From: Anagrus nilaparvatae
Taxonomy: Eukaryota; Arthropoda; Insecta; Hymenoptera; Mymaridae
Direction: 5' to 3'
NCBI GenBank assembly: GCA_022575985.1
Contig: JAKSXM010000132.1
Location: 3,906,001-3,970,000 of the forward strand
Length of the DNA: 64,000 nt
The translations under genes and the position numbers were made by a program. The notes below the pieces were generated by a model. It did no database searches, was not told where the DNA came from, and saw nothing but the letters and a program-made list of their open reading frames with translations. Every line of letters starts with the position of its first letter. The stretch's first letter is position 1. Of the stretch, positions 11,325 through 23,051 are shown piece by piece.

Positions 11325-12290
11325 TAATTCAAAACTTCAACATTACTTAAATTAAAATTATGACTTGTAAGACTAGTATGTTTTTCTAAAGCATTTTTAA
11401 AATTTTTATTTTTTATATCACAACTATGTTCATCTAATTTAGTCTGTAATTGTCTACCACTTTCCTCAATGTAACAAACATCACAATCAATACAATTTAT
11501 TTTATATATTGCACCTTGCCTTTATTTGGACGAAACTTCATCTGTACCTAACCTTATCATATCAGTAAATCTATTATTAATTTTATTTATAGGTATAAAA
11601 TTTAATTCTTTGGCGAACTTATTAATTGCAGGTGTAACATATTTATAAAACGGTATTACCATTCTTGTTTTATTACAATCAAAACATTTTTTTACTAGTA
11701 TTATTAAATATACCTTTAAGCAATTTTAGTCTTTTCTTAATTTGAATATCAATAAAACTGTCTGGGTAATCATTAGCTGTCAAAAACATTATTCTTATTA
11801 AATTTAAATTGTCATTGTGAAATTGTGAATCATATAATTTTATGCATTTGTCAACCAGACCAAACACTATAGCCTTTTTATGTTCTATAGGGTTTTTTAC
11901 ATAGATGTAGTGCGTTTAAATTTTCATTTAATTTTGAACCATTATTTTTTGTGGAATCAAGGTGTTTTGCATAATTTGTTGTGATGATTTTTTATTTGTT
12001 CCAGGTACTATATTCATTAAATTTTTTGGCAAATGAGCACCTTGTTTGTCCTATATATGTGCAACCATAATCACTACATTCAATTTTATATTTCCACTTT
12101 TGGACTCTAATTCGGTTCTTTTTGTTTTATATAGTATTTTTTGGAACTTGTTTTCAGTTTTCGGAACGCAATATTTATATTTATTTTTTTTAATATTTCA
12201 GTTGAAATTGGTGCCGTAAAATTACCATATTATACAGATATATATTTTTGCATTATTTTTTGATAAATTTGAACGTTTTTTCTTGTCCTG
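11325..12290 (-). pseudogene. Penelope-like element relics with two GIY-YIG endonuclease pieces
   Basis: Reading on the minus strand, about 11895-11330 gives a reverse-transcriptase C-terminal linker (FIDIQIKKRLKLLKG), then VIPFYKYVTPAINKFAKEL, and then a GIY-YIG domain (AIYKINCIDCDVCYIEESGR). A stop precedes the last part. A second, separate GIY-YIG piece lies at about 12245-11900 (YKIECSDYGCTYIGQTR, later LNALHLCKK). Penelope-like elements carry exactly this arrangement of reverse transcriptase followed by GIY-YIG. Two domains in a row mean two truncated copies joined head to tail. The rest continues beyond a SINE insertion (13029-13090). It is not a working gene. Confidence 0.7.
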
Positions 12291-12296
12291 TTGTTT

Positions 12297-13019
12297 TTTT
12301 TTTTTTTTTTTTTTTTTTAAGCCTTTTTGAGAGATAGAAGGTAACCTTCAGCGCACCCGACTTAACTTAAAAGCCCCCAGCGCGACTCTGCAAGCAGATC
12401 TCTCTCCACCTTTCCTCAAACAGCACCCAACCCACCGGTATCCTACGAAGGCTCGGTCCCGTGTAGACAGGAAGCTGTTTTTGGATTGGTGTTAATTTTT
12501 CACATCCACTACCCTCAAGTAGTCCCCACTCCACCGGTTCACACCCAGGTTCATGCTGGAAGCATACATGAACCCTTTGAGACCCGTATAGAGAGGTCCA
12601 CGCCATGAACTATTGGTAGCTATATGGATGTATATGCAACATATTCCGTTATGGGGTTAATTCCTAGCTATGGTAAACACTAGTACCCTCGGTGTCGCAG
12701 GTGATATGGGTGGAAAGAGTCGTGGCGAATGTTATAGAGAACATCGCCTTTGAATCCGTCCACCAGTGTAATGTCAGTGTAAAGTGTTTGTGACGTGTGT
12801 GAGTGTTAGTGTGCGTGTAATGCGTGTTAACCTATAGTCTCAGGATTTCGCCTCTCCCTCGACTGGATCTCCTTTTAACGTGGCATCCTAACCACTCGCA
12901 AGCGATATAAACACATAATTTAATTTTCCTCAGAAAAAAAAAATCAGAGGTATCTGCCGGGGATCGAACCTCGGTCCTCCGCTTGGAAGCCCAAAGTCCA
13001 CTGAGCCATCGCTTGCTCT
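12297..13019 (-). mobile_element. tRNA-derived SINE, about 720 bp, inserted in the Penelope-like relic
   Basis: On the minus strand the element begins at 13019 with a tRNA-like head containing an A box (TGGCTCAGTGGAC, 13008-12996) and a B box (GGTTCGATCCCC, 12970-12959), the internal RNA polymerase III promoter. It runs through an unusually GC-rich body and ends in a poly(A) tail (T run at 12297-12319 on +). It is flanked by the 9-bp target duplication CTGTTGTTT (12288-12296 and 13020-13028). The reading frame at 12367-12606 in its body is not thought to be coding. The length is large for a SINE, so the body may be composite. Confidence 0.85.
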
Positions 13020-13028
13020 CTGTTGTTT

Positions 13029-14674
13029 CTTGATGAGTTTATTTACGATTTCACTATTATGGCCATTGGAAATTGGAAATATAACCATTGTAAATAACAA
13101 TTTGTTTAATGATGTTTTTTTTCTGCTTTGTGAAAGAGAAATTATAAATAAATTTCTCTTTGTATTAAATATTTTGGTGCATCATCGAGTTTTTTGATAC
13201 ACCGAAGCTAATTTCGTTTATCTTGACAAGAAGTCAAGTTACTGAATATCAACTGCGAGAAGCTTCGCAAGATAGTTCTAAGAAGACATCAATTTAAATG
13301 CGCTTTGTGTGCTCGTTAAATTAGATTTTAAATTAAATTTATTATTAAATCAAAGTATATAGTCCAGTTAAATATTAATTAAAATAATAATGCACCCTGT
13401 ACGGAAATTCGAACTTGAGATTTTTCTATGCTCTCTCCCTTTTTTTTAATATTCATAAGTCACCCTTTGTATTTTTCATAATCCGCGTTTTTATGCATAA
13501 GTAATTCTAATAATTTTCTACTTTTTTTATAAAAGCTCATTAATATAATATGTAAATTAAATAATTATATTTTTAATAAATAAAATAATTAAAATTCACG
13601 GCCAGGCTACTTTGCTTGAAAATCCAAGCAGTTGCTAGAATTGCTTGAAATTTCTTGAATTTTTTCAAGTGCTTGAAAATTCAAGAAACAAATAAATTAT
13701 TAAAAGTAAAGCAGCATGGCCGTGTTCATATTAATATTTAAAATTCAAGCGACTTTTGATTTTATTTCTAATTTATGCAATTCACCGAATTTCAGCTTGA
13801 AATAAGAAAAAGATGGACGATTACATCTTTTTTATAAATTTTTTTTGATAAGTAAAATTAAGTCAGTGAAATATTTTTTGTAATATTTATATTGCCAAAA
13901 TAAATAAGACTAAGACCAAAACCAATAATTTAATAAATTTTATTTGACAGAGAAAAAAAAATGAAGGCAATATTACTACGGTTTAGTATTTTTACTACTA
14001 TATTTAATATTATTTCTGCAAAAATAGTAATTTTCTACTACTAGAAATTTGAATATTTCGTAGTAATAATACTAAAAGTTTAGTAAAGTATTAAATTGTA
14101 ATAATACTGAGTACATTTTTTTACTGTGTATTCGATTGATGACGTAAATTTATCAATAAAGTTTTTTATTGCGACATATTAAAAAGTGAAAAAAGTGTAT
14201 CTTATCGCTATAATCAAATATTAATTAACATATCTAATCATTAAACTCACCCAAGAAAAGAAATATTTTATTTGATTGATTGTTTATAATGGTATTTTAA
14301 GTTTGCAGTTTTTTGAAGATAAGAATAACTAAAAATGCTTCAAATTGTCGTAATTAGCATTGTTTAACCTGAGAAACATATTCCATATTTTATTTTTGCT
14401 AATTTCGACCCTCACCTTTCAAAAATAACAAAAAACAAAAAATAATGGAAACAAACCATAAAAAAAGAGTTAAAACTAGTTGAGCAGTTGATTAAATATT
14501 TGAATAAAATTATAAAATTTTATTACGAAATTTTTTTTATTTAAACTTGTATGTTTTAGATAATAAATATATTATAATATTATAATATCTTACTTAACTA
14601 GTATCAAATATTAGATCGTTATAGTAATACATTATAAATTAAATATTTTATGTACAAAAAAGGATAAAATAAAA
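13029..14674. other. AT-rich intergenic sequence before ITP-like copy 2
   Basis: No gene is recognised. 13610-13690 and 13740-13800 hold repeated 'CTTGAATTTTCAAG' words. About 14245-14674 is homologous to the region upstream of ITP-like copy 1 (same words at 6400-6773), so regulatory sequence was copied with the gene. Confidence 0.5.
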
Positions 14675-15061
14675 ATGCATATAATTTTAATAAAAAAAAT
14701 TTTTTTTTTATTATATAGTTTACTGCTTATCATATTTCCAATAACTAGTTTTATCAGTAACTTAGAGTGTAAAGGTATTTATGATAGAAGTATGTTCGCT
14801 TATCTTGATAGAATTTGCGATGATTGTTACAATTTATTTCGTCGAGCAGAGTTACATGAAACATGCAGGTATATAAGAAAATATTTTTTTTTTATTTAAC
14901 GCTACGAATTTTGAATAAATTTTTTTTTTAGAAAAAATTGTTTTACGAGCTGTGAATTTAAGGGGTGTATTGATGCATTATTACTTTCGGAAGATAAGGA
15001 AGAACTGAAAAAAATACAAACATATATTATGCAATTACATGGAGCTGAACCAAAAATTTGA
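14675..15061 (+). CDS. ITP/CHH-family secreted peptide, ITP-L type, copy 2 (seven cysteines)
   Basis: Exons 14675-14868 and 14932-15061 encode 107 residues, with the same splice position and phase as copy 1; the intron has an in-frame stop. The signal peptide (residues 1-28) is nearly identical to copy 1. The mature part keeps the six family cysteines but differs in charge: [11 protein letters not shown] replaces LFREPQLHQLC, and in exon 2 the DY of TSDYFKGC is replaced by CE, giving TSCEFKGC. This adds a seventh, unpaired cysteine. It could allow a covalent dimer or mark relaxed constraint. The end is HGAEPKI without an amidation signal. It is the nearest paralogue of copy 1, from a direct duplication of about 1 kb including upstream sequence. 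No dibasic propeptide site is visible. Confidence 0.82.
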
Positions 15062-15804
15062 TATTCAATAAAATTATCTGTTATTTTCAAATACAATTTT
15101 TTAATAAATTATAATAAAAAACTAGCTCAATTTTAAAAAATATATAAATATATATAAATAAATATATAAATATTTTAATAATAAAATAATTATGAATATA
15201 TAATTTCTTTATTTATGCAATTTGTTTTACATAAACTTAACGGCTTAAATAGCCCTTTTTTACAAATTTTAGTATAAACAATAAAGTTTTATAACGTCAA
15301 TATTTTACAGTAATCGAATAACAAAATGAATACATTGTTAATTAATATCTTCTATAATTATTATAAAATAGTTATCTTAATATTATTATTATAAATATAG
15401 TAACATCAAAATTTAAGTCTAGCGTATCTCACAGTTATTAATACGATTCAATATTGCTTCAAAATCATAACATCAGAAAGCATAAGCATGTTATTTAAAA
15501 ATCGTAATTTTAATATATTAAGAATTTTTTTAAAAAATTTTGTTAGAATTTTCAGAAGAGATTATTTTTATTCATATTTCTTCATTATATTAGAATGAAT
15601 AAATTTTTTAAAGTCACTTAAATCAAGTTCTTCAATATTTTTGAAATTTAGTGTGTCAGTTGAAGTATTCCATTCTCTATTAAGCCTAATAAATAAAAAA
15701 TTTGATTTTGCTTTTTATTGTTCTAAAGGCCTAGGATTTCTTAAATTATATTTACGAGTACGAAATGAGAATTTATATTTGTTAGTATATTATATAATAT
15801 AGTT
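15062..15804. other. Intergenic, AT-rich
   Basis: Homology to the 3' flank of copy 1 ends near 15135. After that the sequence is simple and AT-rich, with no gene or clear element recognised. Confidence 0.4.
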
Positions 15805-17526
15805 AGCTCCGTGAAAAATAGTTATTATTTACAGAAAAAGTTTAAAAAATACCAGAAAAATCGGTCATAAGTGTCAAAATAAAACTTATTAAATAAATGA
15901 AAATAAAAGAAAAACTCCAGCATAAAAATTAAATCAAGATTAAAAGAAAGAAAAAAGTTGAGAAAAAGTTAGGTTAGAAATGTGGCTTGTATAGATCAAA
16001 TATAGCATTTATAACAAAAGAGTTTAAAATATACAAACAATTGAAATAATAATAGGTAATGAAAACAGTAATAAAAATAGTCTTGATGAAAATGCCGTTT
16101 TTTGCTTAAAATATATTGAATAGTGAAGAAAAAAAAAATAGGGAGAAATCCCAAAAATTTATTTTGAATAGTAAAGGGGAAAATGGCAATTTACATTAAG
16201 AAGAAATGAAAACAGAGTAAGTAACTTATAAATTTCTCATCACATCATTTACAATGAAAAGAAGTGAATTTGTAAGCGAACAGCAATTTAAAACAGTAAA
16301 TGATAACAATATATCTACAGCAGGATCTACAGATATATTATCATGAAAACAGCACTAGCGATTGCAAAAAGGCTGTCACATCCTCAACCCATTAAAATAG
16401 AAAAAGGAATTTCGGTTTAATAGGAATTCCTTGAGAAAAAATTAAAATAGATAGTGCAGTGATGTGCCAGCATACTATCGATCAAAAAAAGATGTGGACC
16501 TCTCGTATTTTTGAAATATTTTCCAGAAAAATGGTCCCAGAATGTTCGGGTGAAAAAAAATCTGTCGGCAAATTATCCTTCAATCTCTGTAAAAAATTGT
16601 ATGATTGTAAATTTATTAGGAGGGGAGGGACAGCAATAAATGCATCAAAAAAGTAAGAAAAAATTTTTTTTTATTTTTTATGCCGTTTTTAAATGTTTAA
16701 TTGGTGCATTAAAAATTATTTTAAATTAACCAAATTTTAACTGCAGGTTCTTTAACCCTTTAACTTCAGGGGAGCGTTGGAATTTTCAAAAAATATTAAC
16801 AAATAAATTTTTTATAACAATTTAAGCTAAAATCGCTTCTGCTTATCGTAGAAACGTAATTCTTTTTTTAAATGACAGGTAATCATGCCTGGATTACAAT
16901 TTTAGAATTTGGTCAACGTCAGAATATTGGTTTGATAACAGTATCCAAAAAACGAGTGAATTTTTATGAATAGAATGCTAATAAATAAGCCCCATTGTTC
17001 ATTAATAACCTGATGAATAAAAAAGTTTATGACCTAAACACCTGCCAATATTTTTTAAAGAAACAAGGTAAGAGTAGGCATTATTGAATATTTATTATGA
17101 TCAAGACAAACGCATTTATAATATAAATTAAAACCTTAATTAGACAAGAAAACTCTGAAAAGGGCATGTATATGCCTTAAATCTTGCTTAAATAGAAGTT
17201 TTCCCTCGGTTTTTCCTGACGATATTACAGGTTCCATATCTGTTACGCTTACCCTAATTTGTAAAAAAACTCAAGGATATCTACGGGTGCTTAGGTGATA
17301 AACTTTTTTATTCATCAGGTTATTAATGAACAAAGGGGCTTATTTATTAGCATTCTATTCATAAAAATTCACTCGTTTTTTGGATACTGTTATCAAACCA
17401 ATATTCTGACGTTGACCAAATTCTAAAATTGTAATCCAGGCATGATTACCTGTCATTTAAAAAAAGAATTACGTTTCTACGATAAGCAGAAGCGATTTTA
17501 GCTTAAATTGTTATAAAAAAATTTAT

Positions 17527-18231
17527 AACCGGTTTGTGTTTACATCCAACGAGCATGGAACATGTTTACTTATAACACGGATAATAAAGTTTCAATTGTG
17601 TTCATAATATAAATATTTATATGCAAATATTTATATTTAGACTTTTATTATAGAAATCATGCTGCTTAGACATCAAAGTGAATAAAATTAATTAAATTTT
17701 CAAATTATTATAGATTTTTAAATAATATGAATTTATTTTTTATTAATTTTTACAATAAATTCTTTAAAAATTCTGCACCAGTGGTCCTTAGGTACTTCTG
17801 CACCAAAGGCCTTTAGGGACTTCTGCACCAAAAATTCCTACGTACTTCTGCACCAAAGGTCGTTAGGGACTTCTGCACCATAGGTCCCTAGGTACTTCTG
17901 CACCAATGCTCCCTAGGTACTTCTGCACCAAAGGTCTTTAGGGACTTCTGCACCAAAGGTTCCTAGGTACTTCAGCACCAAAGGTCCCTAGATACTTCTG
18001 CACCAATGCTCCCTAGGTACTTCTGCACCAAAGGTTCCTAGGTACTTCAGCACCAAAGGTCTTTAGGGACTTCTGCACCATAGGTCCCTAGGTACTTCTG
18101 CACCAAAAGTCCCTGAATCGAAAATATTCTAAGTCCATTTGACCCCCCCCCCTAAAAACGTCAATTTTTCACCCCCCCCTGCCAAGCCAGACTTTTTCAA
18201 ATACCCCATCCAATGAACATGTTCCATGTTA
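17527..18231. mobile_element. C-rich hAT-like MITE, copy b, carrying a minisatellite
   Basis: It begins AACCGGTTTGTGTT and ends CATGTTCCATGTTA, with an 8-bp target duplication AAATTTAT at 17519-17526 and 18232-18239. The intact left arm of the surrounding foldback (about 16800-16815) gives the unoccupied sequence. Eight-base duplication is typical of hAT transposons. It carries no transposase. Confidence 0.78.
17766..18115. repeat. 25-bp minisatellite, about 14 units
   Basis: The unit resembles ACTTCTGCACC followed by AAAGGTCCCTAGGT, with variants (CTTTAGGG, AATGCTCCC, CAGCACC). It lies inside the C-rich MITE. The other family members lack this expansion and have only CTAAGTCCCTAAA-type words. 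Confidence 0.9.
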
Positions 18232-18850
18232 AAATTTATTTGTTAATATTTTTTGAAAATTCCAACGCTCCCCTGAAGTTAAAGGGTTAAAGAACCTGCA
18301 GTTAAAATTTGGTTAATTTAAAATAATTTTTAATGCACCAATTAAACGTTTAAAAACGGCATAAAAAATAAAAAAAAATTTTTTCTTACTTTTTTGATGC
18401 ATTTATTGCTGTCCCTCCCCTCCTAATAAAGTTACAATCATACAATTTTTTACAGAGATTGAAGGATAATTTGCCGACAGATTTTTTTTCACCCGAACAT
18501 TCTGGGACCATTTTTCTGGAAAATATTTCAAAAATACGAGAGATCCACATCTTTTTTTGATCGATAGTATGTAATTAAAGATATTGATATAAATTAAAGA
18601 TATTTAAATCAGAAAAATTAAAAATGTAAAGAAATTCAAAATAATAGAAAATTGAAGAAAATACAAGAAATAGATCTGAAGAATTTTTTCTAATTTTAAG
18701 TTCATATATAATTTTACTTTAAAATCAAAACATGTTCTTTAAATAATTTTTATGTTTATACTTTAAATTTTGTATTAACTTATTTCAATCTTGTAACAAT
18801 TATGTATATAATTTGACAAGAATAAAATTACTACTACTACTACATGCCAT

Positions 18851-19597
18851 TTAATAGATAGTGAAATGTAAATTCTTTTCTTTTAGTAAAACTAATAATC
18901 TGTGATTTTTTATGTTAAAATTTAAACCATTTAAACCAATGGACCATTGGAAATGATTGTTTATATCACTTTGAAGTAGTATACTGTCAATGGGTGATGT
19001 TATAGTTTTTCTGAGACGGCTTTCATCGGCGAAAAGTTCAAGGGTGGAATACTGGATACGGTCAGGTAGATCATTGATAAATATTAAGAATAAAAGAGGA
19101 CCAGAGTGTGAACCTTGAGTAACTCCTGATGTACAATCAAACCAGTTTGAATAAGAACCTTTTAAAGATACTGCTAGATTTCTTCCAAATAAATAGGATT
19201 TAATCCAGGTTAAGGCTTTATCTCTAATTCCTACATGGTCTAATTTTCTGACCATAAGATCTATATGAACTTTGTCAAATGCTTTAGAGTAGTCTAGATA
19301 CACTGAATCCATTTGAAAACCTTTATCTAAAGTTTCAGCTGTTTCATTAGCAAACTTAAACATATTATTAATTATTGAATGGCCTTTTCTATAACCAGAT
19401 TGTTCAGAATATAAAGAGGGGGAAATGACATTGTAAAGATTAACATAGAAAATGTCATCCAATTTAAAAATTATACAAGGTTTGGCTACCACCCTATAAT
19501 TTTCAATGTTTGCCATATCACCATCTTTATGTATTGCTTTAAGAAAGGAGTGTTTCCATATATGTGGAATATAACCACTTTGGAAAGACTCCTTAAA
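18851..19597 (-). pseudogene. Jockey-like LINE reverse transcriptase fragment
   Basis: The minus-strand frame is open from about 19597 to 18851. It shows reverse-transcriptase blocks: GYIPHIWKHSFLKAIHKDGD, NYRVVAKPC, SGYRKGHS, VYLDYSKAFDKVHIDL, GVTQGSHSGPLLFLIFINDL and FADES. The catalytic FADD is changed to FADE, so the enzyme would be dead. ORF1, the endonuclease and the 3' part are missing. The fragment abuts the tail of retroposon copy B. Insect Jockey-clade elements give the closest remembered pattern; clade assignment is tentative. Confidence 0.75.
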
Positions 19598-19949
19598 AAA
19601 TTAGAAAAATTAGAAAACTATACAAATCATCTATTCTATACATGACCGATATGGAAGAAGATTACAAAATATATTTTTATAAAACTTTAAAAAATATTGA
19701 CATTTGGAGACGTAAACATAAGAATTTAATTAGACTGTGCGAAGCACAGTCTATACCCGCGACAAAATGTCTCACTTGTGCGCACTCGTTAAGGTCACAG
19801 TGATCTCCGATTAGGTTCAAAATTTATATAGAAGTTAGATATAAGACCAACATGAACTGTATTGATTTTGAGCCAAATCGAAAATATAGTACCGAAATTA
19901 TTATCAATTTACGGGAATAACAGCGTTAAAAACACAAAATGTCGATTAT

Positions 19950-21170
19950 AATACATAAAACCTGATAAAATAAGCACTTTCAGGATGAAAATAATCATTC
20001 CAGGTTGTAGCGGATACCCTGGAGGTATAATTTTTCATTTTCCGCACAAATATATTTTCCGATTTTCCAAGATGGCGGCCCGATAAATTTAAAAAAATGA
20101 ACTTTTAATTTTACAAGGGGGTTTTTTAGGGCAAGAAAAACAAATATTCGCTGGAAAATATCCAATTTTTCAACCCTAAATATTTCCCGATTTTCCAAGA
20201 TAGCGGACCAAAAAACTTGAAAAAATGAACTTTTAACTTTACAAGGCGGTTTTTTAGGGCAAAAAAAAGAATATTCGGTGGAAAATATTCATTTTTTTAC
20301 CTAAAAAATTTTCCGATTTTCCAAGATGGCGGACCAAAAAACATGAAAAAATGAATTTTTGACATAAAACATGATAAAATAAGGACTTTTAAGATGAAAA
20401 TAGTCATTCTAGGTAGAAGAGAATACCCTGGAGGTATAATTTTTCAATTTCCACACAAATATATTTTCCGATTTTCCAAAATGGCGACCCGATAAATTTG
20501 AAAAAATGAACTTTTAACTTTACAAGAGGGTTTTTTAGGGCAAGAAAAACAAATATTAGGTGGAAAATATAAAATTTTTTGACCTAAAAAATTTTCCGTT
20601 TTGTCAATATAACGAACCGAAAAACTCAAAAAAATGAATTTTTGACATTACAAGGACGTTAAAAACACAAAATATCGAACATAAAACATAAAACATGATA
20701 AAATAAGGACTTTTAATATGAAAATAATTAATCGAGATAGAAGCAGATGCCCTAGGGGTAAAATTTTTCATTTTCCACACAAGTATATTTTCCAATTTTC
20801 CAAGATGGCGGCCCGATAAATTTGAAAAAATGAACTTTTAACTTTACAAGGGGATTTTTTAGATCAAGAAAAACAAATATTCAGTAGAAATTATCCAATT
20901 TTTCAACCATAAATATTTCCCGATTTTCCAAGACGGCGGATCAAAAAACTTGAAAAATAAACTAAAATACCATTTTAACTTTACTAAGGATTTTTTTAGG
21001 ACAAAAAAAACGAATATTTGACAGAAAATATCCAGTTTTTAACCTAAAAAATTTTCCGATTTTCCAAAATAGCGGTCCAAGAAAATTGAAAAAATGAACT
21101 TTTAACTTTACATAGGGGTTTTTTAGGGCAAGAAAAACAAATATTCGGTAGAAAATATCAAATTATCATA
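19950..21170. repeat. Tandem repeats of about 125 bp, with higher-order units
   Basis: Each unit carries CCGATTTTCCAAGATGGCGG, AAAAAATGAACTTTTAAC, TTACAAGGGGGTTTTTTAGG and a GGAAAATATC word; starts fall near 20072, 20201 and 20327. A longer unit also includes AAAACATGATAAAATAAGGAC and ACCCTGGAGGTATAATTTTTC (19950, 20360 and 20690). Similar units occur inside the foldback at 40938-42530. Tandem repeats near the 5' end are common in Helentrons. Confidence 0.8.
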
Positions 21171-21344
21171 TTATATATATCATACAAAATATCAAATAAC
21201 AAAATATCATATTCTTTTTAATTTTATGAATTATAAAATAATGAAAAGTCTATATAATTCCGAAAGTTTACTATTAGAGACCGCTAGCGTCGTGCTTTAT
21301 TATGGTGTTTGTAATTAAGTGTGTCCATAATTAATAATTAATTA

Positions 21345-22256
21345 TGTCCCGATACAGATCCAAATACTATTGATGATCAACAACGTAAAAAATTAATTCA
21401 AGAAAATCCATTAATTGTCAGCTATTTTTTCAAAGAAAGAGTTAATAATTTTATGAAATATGTAATAAAACCATTATTTGAAGTATCCGGCTTCTGGTAT
21501 CGTTGGGAATGGCAATTTAGAGGATCACCACATATTCATGGAATTTTATGGTTATCAAACTCGCCATTATTTAATAATAAAATTCTAACACTAGAAGAAA
21601 GAGAAAAACTTTGCCGTTACTTGGATGATTTTTGTTTTGCAATAAATCCTAAACATGATGTAGGAATTAATCATCCTGCACGTCAAAATTTTTCTGACAT
21701 TCCAACAAATAATCTGGATTTAATTTATTTATTAAATAGATTACAACGTCATACGATGCATGATAAACACTGTATGAGATACAAATATAAAAGCACAATT
21801 TTAACATGCCGTTTTAATTTCCCTCAACAAGAAAGAAAAGAAAGCATTATTGATGATTCAGACGGATATTTATGATATCATCCTAAACGTAATGATCCAC
21901 TCATACAAAGATAGAATCCAATCATAACATCTATTTGGAGGGCAAATACTGATTTTTCGCCGATTGCATCAGAAGAATCTATTTATTATTATATTGCTAA
22001 ATATGAATCCAAAAGTGAAAAAATCTCAAATGATTTACAACAGTGTTTACAGGATATTTGTGCATCCATGTCAGATTTACTGTTAGCAAAATCAGCAATT
22101 CAAAAATTATTCATTTCTACATTACATGAAAGATACTACAGTGCTCAAGAAGTAGTACATTTGTTAATGAGTTGGCCTCTATCTCACAGTTCACGGAGTT
22201 ACGTCAATTTAGTAATTCAAGATGACGATTGGATTCAAATAAAGGTGAATATATAA
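21345..22256 (+). pseudogene. Helitron replication initiator (HUH endonuclease) remnant
   Basis: The frame runs PDTDPNTIDDQQRKKLIQEN, then VIKPLFEV, FRGSPHIHG (the HUH metal-binding motif is HIH), then RLQRHTMHDKHCMRYK. After stop codons at 21873 and 21914 the same frame continues with SIYYYIAKYESK, the two-tyrosine Y2 motif of Helitron Rep, and ERYYSAQEVVHLLMSWPL. Together these give the catalytic histidines and both tyrosines of a rolling-circle endonuclease, so it decayed recently. The part N-terminal to residue PDTD is missing or diverged. Confidence 0.85.
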
Positions 22257-22487
22257 TTCCTTACCAATAATATAAATAACAATTTTACTAATTATTTAAA
22301 CATCTTTAAAATAAAATGAACCTACGTAGTTAAACAATACTTATTTGATGGAACTGTAACTCTTATAATTATATTTTAAATTTAGACATAATAAATTCAT
22401 TTTAATTAATTTAAATAACTTATATACAGTATGTTAATTTCAGTTGAAGCTTTCTGAATTATTGTTCTTATTTTTTACTTAATAGGT

Positions 22488-22503
22488 GGCCCTGAAAAGG
22501 GCC
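22488..22503 (-). promoter_or_regulatory. Histone-type 3' stem-loop, - strand
   Basis: The same 16-base stem-loop as at 23036, in inverse orientation 533 bp away and followed by ACC on the minus strand. No histone reading frame is seen upstream of it. Confidence 0.5.
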
Positions 22504-23035
22504 GGTGGGTTTTTTAGCATTTGATGCGTGGCCCCAGCCACACGTTTTACACCCAACAATTCACAAGCATACAACAAATTCAATCACTAAGGTCACAAAT
22601 ACACAATCATACACAAACATACAAAAGAGAAACAAAAACTTACAAACATGCGAGCACCTCGTGCTCAGGTGACTTCTCCTGGCCAGGAATATCAATGTCC
22701 ACCTCTTCAAGCCTACGAGCTCGGAAAATTGCACCAAGCGATTCAAACAATTACAGCTTACGAGCTGCTTCAATGAGGATTTAATGTCCGAAAGCCATGG
22801 ACTCCTCCAAGTGCACCAAGCACATCAGCAACAATCAAACCAGCAAACAATCTCATCCACAGCATAGCGAAGGTGTCAAGGTAGCCGCGTGCGTGAAGGC
22901 TGAAGTCAGGACAGCAAATGCTGCATTGGCCAGATTCGCGGTTATACTTATAGGCCTTCGCTGACTTCGAGCTCGTTCACTGATTGGAGCGCGCGCAACA
23001 ATTATGAGACGTGGCAAGGGAGGATTTTACCAATC

Positions 23036-23051
23036 GGCCCTTTTCAGGGCC
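23036..23051 (+). promoter_or_regulatory. Histone-type 3' stem-loop, + strand
   Basis: A 6-bp stem GGCCCT/AGGGCC with loop TTTC matches the consensus bound by SLBP in histone mRNAs. No functional histone gene precedes it, so a role here is unproven. Confidence 0.5.

Larger units (their letters stand above)
16475..18567. mobile_element. Foldback element with TA target duplication, about 2.1 kb
   Basis: The arms are long inverted repeats. Left arm 16475-17050 pairs with 17290-17518 plus 18240-18567; the tips are CTATCGATC and GATCGATAG. TA flanks both ends (16473-16474, 18568-18569), and copies A and C of the host retroposon show the uninterrupted site with one TA. The right arm is itself split by a hAT-like element. 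The two-base TA duplication fits Tc1/mariner-superfamily mobilisation. The ORF at 16459-16656 is a frame shadow in the arm. Confidence 0.85.
15805..18843 (+). mobile_element. Retroposon, copy B, 5'-truncated and split by a foldback element
   Basis: From 15805 (AGCTCCGTGAAAAATAG) the sequence follows copies A and C to 16474, resumes at 18570 and ends with a (CTA)n tail at 18843. The GGGCGCGAAAGCGC head present in A and C is missing, typical of incomplete reverse transcription. The break at 16475 is exactly a TA-flanked insertion; the empty site (GTGCCAGCATATGTAATT) can be read in copies A and C. Confidence 0.8.

Noticed and set aside
11330..11560. GIY-YIG domain as a homing endonuclease
   Set aside because: It is preceded by a reverse-transcriptase linker typical of Penelope-like elements, and there is no group I intron structure.
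12367..12606. 79-codon GC-rich ORF on the minus strand
   Set aside because: It lies wholly inside the tRNA-SINE body, with no family resemblance.
17770..18115. 25-bp repeats as a CRISPR array
   Set aside because: The units are head-to-tail without unique spacers, in a eukaryotic transposon; it is a minisatellite.
22521..22784. ORFs on both strands in the GC-rich segment
   Set aside because: They overlap each other and the putative histone-derived region; neither resembles a known protein.
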